Below, piece after piece: positions 47,740 to 57,950 of a stretch of 64,000 nt of DNA. This DNA is from Siphonodentalium dalli. Taxonomy: Eukaryota; Mollusca; Scaphopoda; Gadilida; Siphonodentaliidae. The DNA is taken from the NCBI GenBank assembly GCA_032622095.1, contig CP136068.1:11577729-11641728 (forward strand), read 5' to 3'. Within the stretch, counting starts at the first letter, position 1; each line of letters starts with the position of its first letter. A program made the translations under genes and the position numbers. The notes under the pieces are model-generated. The model was not told the origin of the DNA. It searched no databases and worked only from the letters and a program-made list of their open reading frames with translations.

Positions 47740-49619
47740 GTAGTGTATTGTCATACTGTCATAATAAACTTCAAGTAATAAGGTAACTACTCGTCAATGA
47801 TGCTTGAATACATAAATGATTAATAAGGTAACAACTACCCGTCAATGATCGACGTCTTAATATAGAAAGGTTTTATAAGGTAACTAACTACACGGCAATG
47901 ATACTTATTATAGAAGGTTAATAATTTAACTTCTTGTCAATTATGCTTTAATATAGAAAGGGTTAATAAGGTAACTACCCGTCAATAATGCTTTAGTGTA
48001 GAAATTGGTACTAAGGTAACTACATGTCAATGATGCTTTAATAAAGAAAGGGTTAATAAGATAAAGTTCTACACGTCAATGATGCTTAAATATAGAAAGG
48101 GCTAATAGGGTAACTACACGTCAATGATGTTTTAATATAGAAAGGGTTAATATGGTAATTACACGCCAATGGTGCTTTAATATAGAAAGGGTTAATATGG
48201 TAACTACCGTCCATGATGCTTTAATATATAACTGGCTACTATGATAACTACATGTCAATGATGCTTTATTGTAGAAAGGGTTAATAATGTAACTAATCAC
48301 CAATGATACTCATTATAAAAAGGGTTAATAAGGTAACTGCCTGTCAATTATTGCTTCAACGTAGAAAGGGTTAATAAGGTAATTACACGCCAATGGTGCT
48401 TTAATATAGAAAGGGTTAATATGGTAACTATCAGTCAATGATGCTTTAATATAGAAAGTGTTATAATATGGTAACTGCACGTCATTGATGCTTTGATACA
48501 AAAATGGTTAATAAGGTAATTACCCGCCAATGGCGCTTTAATATAGAAATGGTTTATAATGTAACTACTCACCAATGATACTTAGTATAGAAAGGGTTGT
48601 TTAATGTAACTACCTGTCAATTAATGCTTTAATATAGAAAAGGTTAATAAGGTAACTACACGCCAATGATACTTAGTATAGAAAGGGTTGGTAAGGTAAC
48701 TACACGACAATGATACTTTAGTATATAGAGGGTTAATTAGGCAACTACCCGTCAACGATGCTTTAATATAGAAAGGGTTAACATGGTAACTACACGTCAA
48801 TGATATTTTAATAAAGAAAGGGCTAATAAGGTAACTACATGTCAATGCTGCTTTAATACAGAAATGGTTAATAAGGTAACTTCACGTCAATGATGCTTTA
48901 ATATAGAAAGGGTTAATACTGTAACTACTCACCAATGATACTTAGTATAGAACGGGTTAATAAGATAACTACCCAGCAATAATGATGCTTTAATATAGAG
49001 AGGGTTATAATAAGGAACTACACGATAATGATGCTTTAATACATAAATGGTTAATAAGGTAACTACCCGCCAATGGCGCTTTAATATAGAAAGGGTTAAT
49101 AATGCAACTACTCACCAATGATACTTAGTATAGAAAGGGTTAATAAGGTAACTACCTGTCAATTAATGCTTTAATATAGAAAGGGTTAATAAGGTAACTA
49201 CACGCCAACGATACTTAGTATAGAAAGGGTTAATAAGGTAACTATATACGACAATGATACTTTGATATATACAGAGTTAAGGAGCCAACTACCCGTCAAT
49301 GATGCTATACTATAGAAAGGGTTAACATTGTAACTACACATCAATGATATTTTAATATAGAAAGGGTTAATAAGGTAACTACGCGTCAATGATGCTTTAA
49401 TAAAGAAAGGGTTAATAAGGTAACTTCACATCAATGGTGCTTTAATATAGAAAGGGTTAATAATGTAACTACTCACCAATGTTACTTAGTATAGAAAGGG
49501 TTAATAAGGTAACTACCTGTCAATTAATGATTTAATATAGAATGGTTAATAAGGTAACTACACGCCAATGGTGCTGTAATATAGAAAGGGTTAATAAGGT
49601 GACTTCAATGCAGATTATA
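47740..49619 (+). repeat. ~1.9-kb array of ~44-bp repeats
   Basis: About 40 units of the form TATAGAAAGGGTTAATAAGG followed by TAACTAC(A/C)CGTCAATGATGC, with drift between units and alternation of TGATGCTTTAA and TGATACTTAG types. It is not a CRISPR: there are no unique spacers and the genome is eukaryotic. Confidence 0.93.
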
Positions 49620-49928
49620 CAGTTTAACAAAATACCACAGGTGTATATATCCGGGTGAACACTGTAGTAAATACCTGGGCGAAACCCTGGTGTAAATACC
49701 TGGGTGTAAACACCTGGTGTAAATACCTGGGTGTAAATCCGTAAAAACCCGGGTAAACTGGGGTTTATACCTAACATATATCGAAAACACCTGGGTAAAT
49801 CTATATAAATCCCTGATTTACCTGGGTGTAACCTGTGTGTGACCTGGGTGGAACCAGGGTAAAACCTATATGTACCGGGGTATACCTAGGTAAACACCAA
49901 GATTTACCCAGGTACATTTTTATATGGG
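49620..49928. repeat. Right terminal ACCTGGGTGTAAAT iterated region
   Basis: Shorter counterpart of the left end: runs of ACCTGGGTGTAAATACC, ending with the inverted terminal repeat that abuts the interrupted transposase. Confidence 0.88.
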
Positions 49929-50265
49929 GTGTGCTGCTATTGGTGTTTTACTAAGACCTATTGCTAACCCAAGATTTGGCTTTCCACTACGTCGACCTGG
50001 TCTCTTAGTCGGGACCTCCTCGAACAAGGTGAACATACTTGATTTGTATTTGCATTTATCACACACCATTTTTTGTCGACACCCGACTCCTCTCGCTTCC
50101 TCGGAATTCATATCCCAATGGAGGAACCCTTCACAAATTGGATGCGAGGCATGATGTTCTTTAAATGCAGTATTCCACATCTCAGCATTTAGGCGTACAT
50201 GAACTGTACGATATGAGTCGCTCTCCCTTTCCCATGTAGATAGAGGTATTCGTTGCGACCCATGC
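49929..50265 (-). pseudogene. Transposase unit 1, 5' part of exon 2
   Basis: Frame SQRIPLSTWERESDSYRTV, then MWNTAFKEHHASHPI, CRQKMVCDKCKYKSS and KRPGRRSGKPNLGLAIGLS runs up to the giant insert. The acceptor is TTTTCAG|G at 50266/50265. Spliced to exon 1 the frame is continuous (AAACAAAG|GCATGGG). The C-x2-C pair in CDKCKYKS may bind zinc. Confidence 0.78.
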
Positions 50266-50788
50266 CTGAAAAGGGCAAAATGGACCTCTTTAAGACATTG
50301 AAATCTAACAAAATTTGATCAATCTCACGCAGTATATTTTTTTACCTGCAAATACACCCCCCCCCCCCGGCTTGTGTGATTAATGTAAAACCCGCCTTAT
50401 TTAATTTTCCTGTAACCATTTAAAATATAGGATGTGTTGTAAGGGGCTGTATTTTCAATAAATGAAGCCCCTAGCACCACTACAGGTCTGATGTTCAACC
50501 CTCACACTGCCAAATACTTTATTGGGAAATTATGCCCCTTCATATTGGTGGAGAAGGGTTAAATAACAATTCTCAGACCAATTTCTTTGATCATTATATC
50601 CGATGCATATTTTAGCACCTCTTACATGTTATAGTGGAATCATTTAACCCCTAGCGTGTAGCTGTTATTCAATACAAGGATACATGCTTATATGTTCTGT
50701 TTACAGTCAATGGGCTGTTTGAACCATAGCCAGGTGTTAAGTAGTGCATCTATATTAAAATAAAGCTGTATAGACACATGACACATAC
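50266..50788 (-). other. Intron of the unit 1 transposase
   Basis: Starts with the strong donor AAAG|GTATGTG and ends with TTTTCAG|G, 523 bases. Joining preserves frame. The corresponding interval in units 2 and 3 is 54284-54803 and 59739-60258. Confidence 0.75.
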
Positions 50789-51069
50789 CTTTGTTTTCCT
50801 AATGGGGAACTAAATTGATCTCGATTCTTGAGTTGACAGCATCTGGATCTTGTCATGATTCCTCTGTCTGGTGTGTTCATTGTGTTGGTTGTTATGTTTT
50901 CACCACCATTGGCAGTCAAAGGGTTAATTATTTTGGAACATTTTCTCTTTAATTGTGTAGCTGGTGAATTTTTCTGTTTAGAACTTAACTGATGTTCAGG
51001 TTTAAAACCAACTTTATTACTGAATCTGAATCGACCAGTGTATGTCCTCTCTGTGCTCATTTTGCCCAT
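50789..51069 (-). CDS. Transposase unit 1, exon 1
   Basis: ATG at 51069 (MGKMSTERTYTGRF), chosen because the frame further upstream has only a TTG. A second ATG lies 9 bases in. It encodes a basic, low-complexity N-terminus (SSKQKNSPATQLKRKCSK, MTRSRCCQLKNRD) of a type common before DNA-binding parts of transposases, and ends at GKQ with a consensus donor. This is the only one of the three copies with an uninterrupted exon 1. Confidence 0.7.
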
Positions 51070-51984
51070 TTTGTCCAGAAATGATGAATCACATAGTAAG
51101 AAATCCAACCTTTTTCCATGAAATGTATGAACTTTATATCAACTAAAGGTAACTAGGTTCTGAGGGTATATGAAATGCTTTGTGTGTGTGTTGGAATCAA
51201 ATGTTAGTTCTGGGCACAATTAATAGAATTGTTTATATTAACTCTGTGCTTACTGCCAAATTTCCCAATAAATTTTAAGTGTCAAACAAAACTTATCAAA
51301 TTATAAGATTCTGTGTATAGATAAAGCATTGGTTTTCATTGTAACTTTGCAGGTGAAGATGTGCTGCAACAGAAACTATTGAGTCTCAGAGTGTTAAAGT
51401 GACACAGTGAACTGAATTCACCTCTTTACTGAGGCAGCCTCAGCTGAATTATCCATTTTCTGGAATTGGTGGTCAATGGTTAACGAATGCTCATACCGGA
51501 AAGGTTGGATTCCTCATTGTGATAATTATGCGTATACATATGCCTATATAACTGATCTTTTTCCAATGATGCTGTTCAGATTATATACATAAATGACAGT
51601 TATATGCAAAATTTACAAAATGTTTTTGTGTTAATATTCTTCAAAAACCAAAGGGTTAACATTTATGGCTGCAATAGGGTTAATGTTGACTTCCCAACTT
51701 GTATTAACATGTAATTCACATAAACATATATCAGTTGACCTGAAATAATGGACTATTGAGTTTCCTGTCCCCTTAGTAGCTAGAGACGCTGAATAATTTG
51801 AACGCGTCATGTCTGGGATCAGACGATTCAACCCTGGTTTATTTTGAATACGGGTATGTCACTTCATTGTAAATAATTCAACACAGATTGATGGATGAAA
51901 ATTGATATATATTTTAATAAGAAGGAAATGTTCATAGCAAAACATCAGTAAAAAATTGGGTTGATTTTTCTTGATCTTCAGTGA
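51070..51984. other. 5' flank of the transposase gene, unit 1
   Basis: No gene supported. Short frames such as 51631-51831 are conserved between units only because the whole DNA is duplicated. It probably holds the transposase promoter and, next to the following unit, the nuclease promoter. Confidence 0.45.
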
Positions 51985-52083
51985 GCTATAGCTACAGATG
52001 GTGTCCATTTCAAGAATGCTATATTCCCAAAATTTAAAGCTGTAGTTCATTGGATAACTTCAATAAAGGTTAAAATAATAAAA

Positions 52084-52471
52084 TGGAGTATTTCTACTAT
52101 GAGTATAATCGCAGGCTTTATGAGAAAACCGCAATTCAGGAGGGTGGGGGTGTCATTTATGGAAAGGTAGCAAAGATAGTGATGGATATGGGAAGATGAG
52201 AGTGACTTGGCCAGAAATATGGAAAAGAGAACATGATTCAGCTACACAGCCAACACACCGCTTGAATTATATGATCCAGAATCAGTTGTCAAGGGACCAA
52301 GTTCATGTATATGGTGGCCCGGAGAGTCTCGAGTGTAGTCACTTGTGTGGGGAGAGGGCCTGTATCAATATAGCGCACTTGATATTTGAAAGCCATCTCC
52401 ATAACCAGCAACGAATTAGATGCCGAAGCTTGGAACAATGTTTAGGGTGTTCACCAGAATGCATTATATAA
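52084..52471 (+). pseudogene. His-Cys box nuclease, unit 2 copy (frameshifted)
   Basis: Identical in its His-Cys box half (from 52196) to unit 1. The G-run at about 52138-52150 has GGAGGG-T-GGGGG, one base more than unit 3, so the front Cys/Trp segment is out of frame. The stop at 52469-52471 lies about 42 bp before the convergent transposase stop. Confidence 0.75.
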
Positions 52472-52513
52472 GTTTCCAAGAGGTGCATATCATATATATA
52501 CATATATTTGTGT

Positions 52514-54283
52514 TCATTTTTTCCTGTTAACCCTTCGCCCCTCATGGAATTTGCTATAGCCATGTTCTATTTTCTCTTTATTTTGAGGCAAAAGCTTATT
52601 CTTTTCATACAATCGCTCCTCCTGATGTTCTGCGTGAAGTTTGTACAGCGTTTCTCTCCTGTTTACTCTTATCTTTTTAACAGTTAACTTCTTCTTTCGC
52701 TTCTTTCGGTTATTTTCTGCCTTCTGATAGCTGTTAAGAGACCGATCGACTTTACTCCCGCTGGTAATGGGACAACCAACATGTTCACATAAGTCCCTTA
52801 TAGAATTCGCTGTTCCACAATTAACCGAGTGCACCATTGAGTGTGCACGCCCAAAAACATTCCTCGAAAATGTCACATTTTTAGGAAGAGAAGTTCTTAA
52901 TGACCTGTTGACAGCTTCAACTTTCTGCGTGTTAGTGTTCAACTTTGTTTTTTCTAACATTGATGTCCCAAGTCGATAGTCAGCAAGTTCACGCAGTATT
53001 GTTGATGTGCACTCATTCTGACTGAGTTTAAAGTTTTTGCCTAGCAGATAACTGTCCTTAATCCAATTAGAACTTTTGCTGGCTTTACACATATACGAAT
53101 ATTTCTTGCAAAGTACGTGGTTCCCCTGATAGCACAACACAAGGGCATCTTTAACATACGACATTCTGCTGTTTATGTTGTGGATGTTTCCTTTATGGTG
53201 TGTTATTGCCTTTCTGATTTCAGAGTTGCACCGGTCAGCAAAATCAAGTGCTAATTTATCTTGCATTTTAGTTCTTTCTCTTACAGTTTTCGAAACAATG
53301 ATTTTATTGAGATATTTGTGATTTTTTACAAATTTCCGATGATTTCGGGAAACATGGGTCGTGTCTAATTGATGAAAAGGTTGAACATTAGTCACGTTAT
53401 CTTCAAATAGTTCCTGAGCCGCCAAGTAACTCGCACAGTCAGGATCTGTGGTAATGTTCTCAACCTGAATTCCACTTGTATCTTTAAGATTAGTGAGAAC
53501 CTCTTTCGCGAGAGCCTTTTCGTCACCAATGTTGTGTTCGAAAGGTATCGTAGCATAGCAGTCGCCTTTGAAACACTCATGATTCGGTGCTGCTTTGAGA
53601 TGATGTCCTTTCGAACACAACTTGTTATGGATAGCGAGTCCAATAATGTCATGGTCTTTTGTCACATTCTCTGCCACAGTATAAATTGATTGAGTCGCAG
53701 GTTGGAAGGGATTTTTCCCCACACCGGAATAAATACTGTTATTGTACATGGCATCGCCTTGAACATCGATAACATGTGGGTTCATTTTGCCCATATGCCT
53801 TTGATTCGATATAAGACGTGAACGTCGTTTCACCATATCTGCCTTATTTTCTTCCACAATCTTTACGAGAACCTTATTTGATGTTTTCTGCAGGCCATGA
53901 GCAGACGGTGCTGGGATATTAGAGCTGAGACAAATGCGACGGAAGCTGTGTGCTGCTATTGGTGTTTTACTAAGACCTATTGCTAACCCAAGATTTGGCT
54001 TCCCACTACGTCGACCTGGTCTCTTAGTCGGGACCTCCTCGAACAAGGTGAACATACTTGATTTGTATTTGCATTTATCACACACCATTTTTGTCGACAC
54101 CCGACTCCTCTCGCTTCCTCGGAATTCATATCCCATTGGAGGAACCCTTCACAAATTGGATGCGAGGCATGATGTTCTTTAAATGCAGTATTCCACATCT
54201 CAGCATTTAGGCGTACATGAACTGTACGATATGAGTCGCTCTCCCTTTCCCATGTAGATAGAGGTATTCGTTGCGACCCATAC
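52514..54283 (-). pseudogene. Mutator-like DDE transposase, unit 2, exon 2
   Basis: The longest single reading frame of the three copies: 540 codons from 54136 to 52514, running from MVCDKCKYKSS through all three catalytic motifs to the basic end GRRVNRKK. It lacks the 23-bp duplication that breaks units 1 and 3, and has a 6-bp difference (NPHVIDV against NVIDV). Its own lesion is a T-run one base short at about 54090, so the N-terminal WNTAFKEHHASHPI segment (54283-54090) is in another frame. Acceptor TTTTCAG|G at 54284/54283 as in unit 1. The protein would otherwise be about 600 residues in exon 2 alone. Confidence 0.85.
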
Positions 54284-54816
54284 CTGAAAAGGGCAAAATG
54301 GACCTCTTTAAGACATTGAAATCTAACAAAATTTGATCAATCTCACGCAGTATATTTTTTTACCTGCAAATACACCCCCCCCCGGCTTGTGTGATTAATG
54401 TAAAACCCGCCTTATTTAATTTTCCTGTAACCATTTAAAATATAGGATGTGTTGTAAGGGGCTGTATTTTCAATAAATGAAGCCCCTAGCACCACTACAG
54501 GTCTGATGTTTAACCCTCACACTGCCAAATACTTTATTGGGAAATTATGCCCCTTCATATTGGTGGAGAAGGGTTAAATAACAATTCTCAGGCCAATTTC
54601 TTTGATCATTATATCCGATGCATATTTTAGCACCTCTTAAAAGTTATAGTGGAATCATTTAACCCCTAGCATGTAACTGTTATTCAATACAAGGATACAT
54701 GCTTATATGTTCTGTTTACAGTCAATGGGCTGTTTGAACCATAGCCAGGTTTTAAGTAGTGCATCTATATTAAAATATAGCTGTATAGACACATGACACA
54801 TACCTTTGTTTTCCTA

Positions 54817-56228
54817 GGGTAGGGTTCTCTATTCCGAAGGTTCATTATTCCGAAGGTTCGCTATTCCGAAGGTTCATTATTCCGAAGGTTCATTATTCCG
54901 AAGGTTCGCTATTCCGAAGGTTCGCTATTCCGAAGGTTTTCTATTCTGGGCGTATTTAACCAGAAATGAATGAAAATGTACACCCCCACCACAAAAAACA
55001 CACGAGGAATGAAAATTACTATTACGCTAGTATTCACATATAGTACATTTTTACACCTACTTCTAATTCCCAAATTGTCCCAGATGTCGGTTATTAAAAG
55101 CAAGAAGACAGTATCAGTTTATCGTTTATTATGGAAAGTTGAAAACACGATGACTGAAATAAACTACATGTAAGAGATATTGTTTTTCCGAACTGGCAAT
55201 CTGTATTTGAAAGAAACATCAACATTAAAGGCCCACTTAATTTTCGAACCCCCAGATCTCATACATAACATATTTGCCAGTATATATACCATAGGAAATA
55301 GGAAGCTCTCTAACACTGTATTATCAGCTTATACGGTGTAATACACTGTGAACATGTTGTTTTTGTTGATTTAACGACGTGTTTTTGTGCTTAAGGTTCA
55401 TCTGATTTTGTTGCGCAAAGTGTATTATTTTCAATGGAGGGGGAATAACTCTATATTTTAAAGATAGTGTTATTTCCCTTCAATTGAAAATACATTAGGT
55501 TAAATTATGTTGCATTCTGAGAGCCATAACGGGGGAAATCTTTTGATGATTTAAGCTGTTTTCTATTTCTCTATGGACATCTTCTGATACATATGTTTCA
55601 AATGGTGATGAACTATAGTGTTTTAATCATATTTTATGGCACAGATTGGTATTAAAACCTGATATCAAGGCACTATACAAAACTAGTCGGTGACTCGAAA
55701 ATTAAATGGGCCTTAAAATTCAATATAAATTCAAAATTGCAGTTAGGTTAATCTCATACCCGTCTATTCAACGACATTCTGCTACGCAGTATTCATTAAG
55801 AGTTATAACCCCACTGTATGTTAATCCGCCTTTAACTGGCGTATTCTTGCCTCTAAGATTATTGAGATATAACGTCATACATGTACGTGGTGACATTAAA
55901 TCGTATGGAAACATAGCAATTGTGTGGGCTGCCTGACGTGAATATGTTTTGGGAAATAAAAAACGTCATACGTAATGACATTTAATCTCAAGGAAACCCG
56001 CAAAGAAAAAAGTCACATTTATTGTTTCAATGTTTTAAGTTATTTCCTTCATAAAAAGAGTCTTCGTGATAAAGAACCCTCTCAATACTTTAGAATATAG
56101 AATTCACCTTTAAGATAACAAAAATCTTCGGAATAGCGAACCTTCGGAATAGAGAACCTTCGGAATAGCGAACCTTCGGAATGGTGAACCTTCGGAATAG
56201 CGAACCTTCGGAATAGAGACATGTTCCC
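54817..56228. mobile_element. 1.41-kb foldback element in exon 1 of the unit 2 transposase
   Basis: Perfect 9-bp target duplication GTTTTCCTA at 54808-54816 and 56229-56237. Ends GGGTAGGG...TCTCTATTCCG and CGGAATAGAGACATGTTCCC, followed inward on both sides by tandem 16-bp units (GAAGGTTCGCTATTCC, GAAGGTTCATTATTCC). Nine-base duplication and GGG/CCC ends suggest a non-autonomous Mutator-like element. It lies a few bases from the exon 1 splice donor. Confidence 0.93.
55228..55719. mobile_element. ~490-bp MITE nested in the foldback element (unit 2)
   Basis: Ends AAAGGCCCACTTAATTTTCG and CGAAAATTAAATGGGCCTTA are complementary; TAA at both edges suggests a Harbinger-like 3-bp target. Confidence 0.78.
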
Positions 56229-56505
56229 GTTTTCCTAATGGGGAACTAAATTGATCTCGATTCTTGGGTTGACAGCATCTGGACCTTGTCATGATTCCTC
56301 TGTCTGGTGTGTTCATTGTGTTGGTTGTTATGTTTTCACCACCATTGGCAGTCAAAGGGTTAATTATTTTGGAACATTTTCTCTTTAATTGTGTAGCTGG
56401 TGAATTTTTCTGTTTAGAACTTAACTGATGTCCAGGTTTAAAACCAACTTTATTACTGAATCTGAATCGACCAGTGTATGTCCTCTCTGTGCTCATTTTG
56501 CCCAT
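56229..56505 (-). pseudogene. Transposase unit 2, exon 1 (interrupted)
   Basis: Same start as unit 1 (ATG 56505, MGKMSTERTYTGRF) and same basic region. The frame then enters the foldback at 56228 and ends in its repeats. The remaining exon bases and the donor lie at 54816-54804, 1.4 kb away. Confidence 0.75.
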
Positions 56506-57420
56506 TTTGTCCAGAAATGATGAATCACATAGTAAGAAATCCAACCTTTTTCCATGAAATGTATGAACTTTATATCAACTAAAGGTAACTAGGTTCTGAG
56601 GGTATATGAAATGCTTTGTGTGTGTGTTGGAATCAAATGTTAGTTCTGGGCACAATTAATAGAATTGTTTATATTAACTCTGTGCCTACTGCCAAATTTC
56701 CCAATAAATTTTAAGTGTCAAACAAAACTTATCAAATTATAAGATTCTGTGTATAGATAAAGCATTGGTTTTCATTGTAACTTTGCAGGTGAAGATGTGC
56801 TGCAACAGAAACTATTGAGTCTCAGAGTTTTAAAGTGACACAGTGAACTGAATTCACCTCTTTACTGAGGCAGCCTCAGCTGAATTATCCATTTTCTGGA
56901 ATTGGTGGTCAATGGTTAACGAATGCTCATACCGGAAAGGTTGGATTCCTCATTGTGATAATTATGCGTATACATATGCCTATATAACTGATCTTTTTCC
57001 AATGATGCTGTTCAGATTATATACATAAATGACAGTTATATGCAAAATTTACAAAATGTTTTTGTGTTAATATTCTTCAAAAACCAAAGGGTTAACATTT
57101 ATGGCTGCAATAGGGTTAATGTTGACTTCCCAACTTGTATTAACATGTAATTCACATAAACATATATCAGTTGACCTGAAATAATGGACTATTGAGTTTC
57201 CTGTCCCCTTAGTAGCTAGAGACGCTGAATAATTTGAACGCGTCATGTCTGGGATCAGACGATTCAACCCTGGTTTATTTTGAATACGGGTATGTCACTT
57301 CATTGTAAATAATTCAACACAGATTGATGGATGAAAATTGATATATATTTTAATAAGAAGGAAATGTTCATAGCAAAACATCAGTAAAAAATTGGGTTGA
57401 TTTCTCTTGATCTTCAGTGA
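56506..57420. other. 5' flank of the transposase gene, unit 2
   Basis: Counterpart of 51070-51984 with a few substitutions; no gene supported. Confidence 0.45.
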
Positions 57421-57534
57421 GCTATAGCTACAGATGGTGTCCATTTCAAGAATGCTATATTCCCAAAATTTAAAGCTGTAGTTCATTGGATAACTTCAAT
57501 AAAGGTTAAAATAATAAAATGGAGTATTTCTACT

Positions 57535-57906
57535 ATGAGTATAATCGCAGGCTTTATGAGAAAACCGAAATTCATGGGGGTGGGGTGTCATTTATGGAAA
57601 GGTAGCAAAGATAGTGATGGATATGGGAAGATGAGAGTGACTTGGCCAGAAATATGGAAAAGAGAACATGATTCAGCTACACAGCCAACACACCGCTTGA
57701 ATTATATGATCCAGAATCAGTTGTCAAGGGACCAAGTTCCTGTATATGGTGGCCCGGAGAGTCTCGAGTGTAGTCACTTGTGTGGGGAGAGGGCCTGTAT
57801 CAATATAGCGCACTTGATATTTGAAAGCCATCTCCATAACCAGCAACGAATTAGATGCCGAAGCTTGGAACAATGTTTAGGGTGTTCACCAGAATGCATT
57901 ATATAA
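57535..57906 (+). CDS. I-PpoI-like His-Cys box (His-Me finger) endonuclease, best copy
   Basis: Predicted zinc-stabilised DNA endonuclease of 123 residues. Seen: C18-H-L-W-K-G and GYGK near the start, then SHLCG (H81, C83), C88, N90, H93, N102, C108 and C114/C117/C121. From what is known of I-PpoI, zinc site 1 is C41/C100/C105/H110, the catalytic pair is H98 and N119, and site 2 starts at C125. The spacings H-C 2, C-C 5, C-H 5, H-N 21 and N-C 6 are all matched here. The frame chosen starts at ATG 57535. An alternative ATG at 57519 (MEYFYYEYNRRLYEK) would join the same box if the G-run were one base shorter, so even this copy may be frameshifted. Convergent with the transposase, stops 42 bp apart. 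Homing-type or transposon-accessory role is inference. Confidence 0.75.
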   Translation: MSIIAGFMRKPKFMGVGCHLWKGSKDSDGYGKMRVTWPEIWKREHDSATQPTHRLNYMIQNQLSRDQVPVYGGPESLECSHLCGERACINIAHLIFESHLHNQQRIRCRSLEQCLGCSPECII

Positions 57907-57950
57907 GTTTCCAAGAGGTGCATATAATATATATATACATATATTTGTGT

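Larger units (their letters stand above)
35258..49928. mobile_element. 14.67-kb terminal-inverted-repeat element inserted in the unit 1 transposase
   Basis: Seen: the left end CCCATATAAAAATGTACC is the exact complement of the right end GGTACATTTTTATATGGG, with identity over 28 bp, followed on both sides by ACCTGGGTGT-type iterated sequence. Intact units 2 and 3 read GGAAGCTGTGTGCTGC across the site; here GGAAGCTGT is left of the insert and GTGTGCTGC right of it, so a 2-bp GT is duplicated. No transposase of its own is visible. The contents are repeats, MITEs, a LINE fragment and a tandem array. A 2-bp duplication occurs in several superfamilies, so I leave it unclassified. Confidence 0.87.
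49929..51984. mobile_element. Tandem unit 1, right segment
   Basis: Continues unit 1 after the giant insert. It matches 53947-54816 plus 56229-57420 and lacks the foldback element that units 2 and 3 share. Confidence 0.92.
51985..57420. mobile_element. Tandem unit 2 (5.44 kb)
   Basis: Begins GCTATAGCTACAGATGG and ends ...GATCTTCAGTGA, directly followed by unit 3. Contains nuclease (+), transposase (-) and the foldback insertion 54817-56228. Without the foldback its length (about 4.0 kb) equals that of unit 1. Confidence 0.92.

Noticed and set aside
47740-49619. CRISPR-like regular array
   Set aside because: Units are contiguous and drifted, without unique spacers of constant length, in an evidently eukaryotic sequence.
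51631-51831. 66-codon frame conserved in all three tandem units (also 57067-57267, 62522-62722)
   Set aside because: All of the unit is conserved at DNA level, and the frame shows no domain or codon signal of its own.
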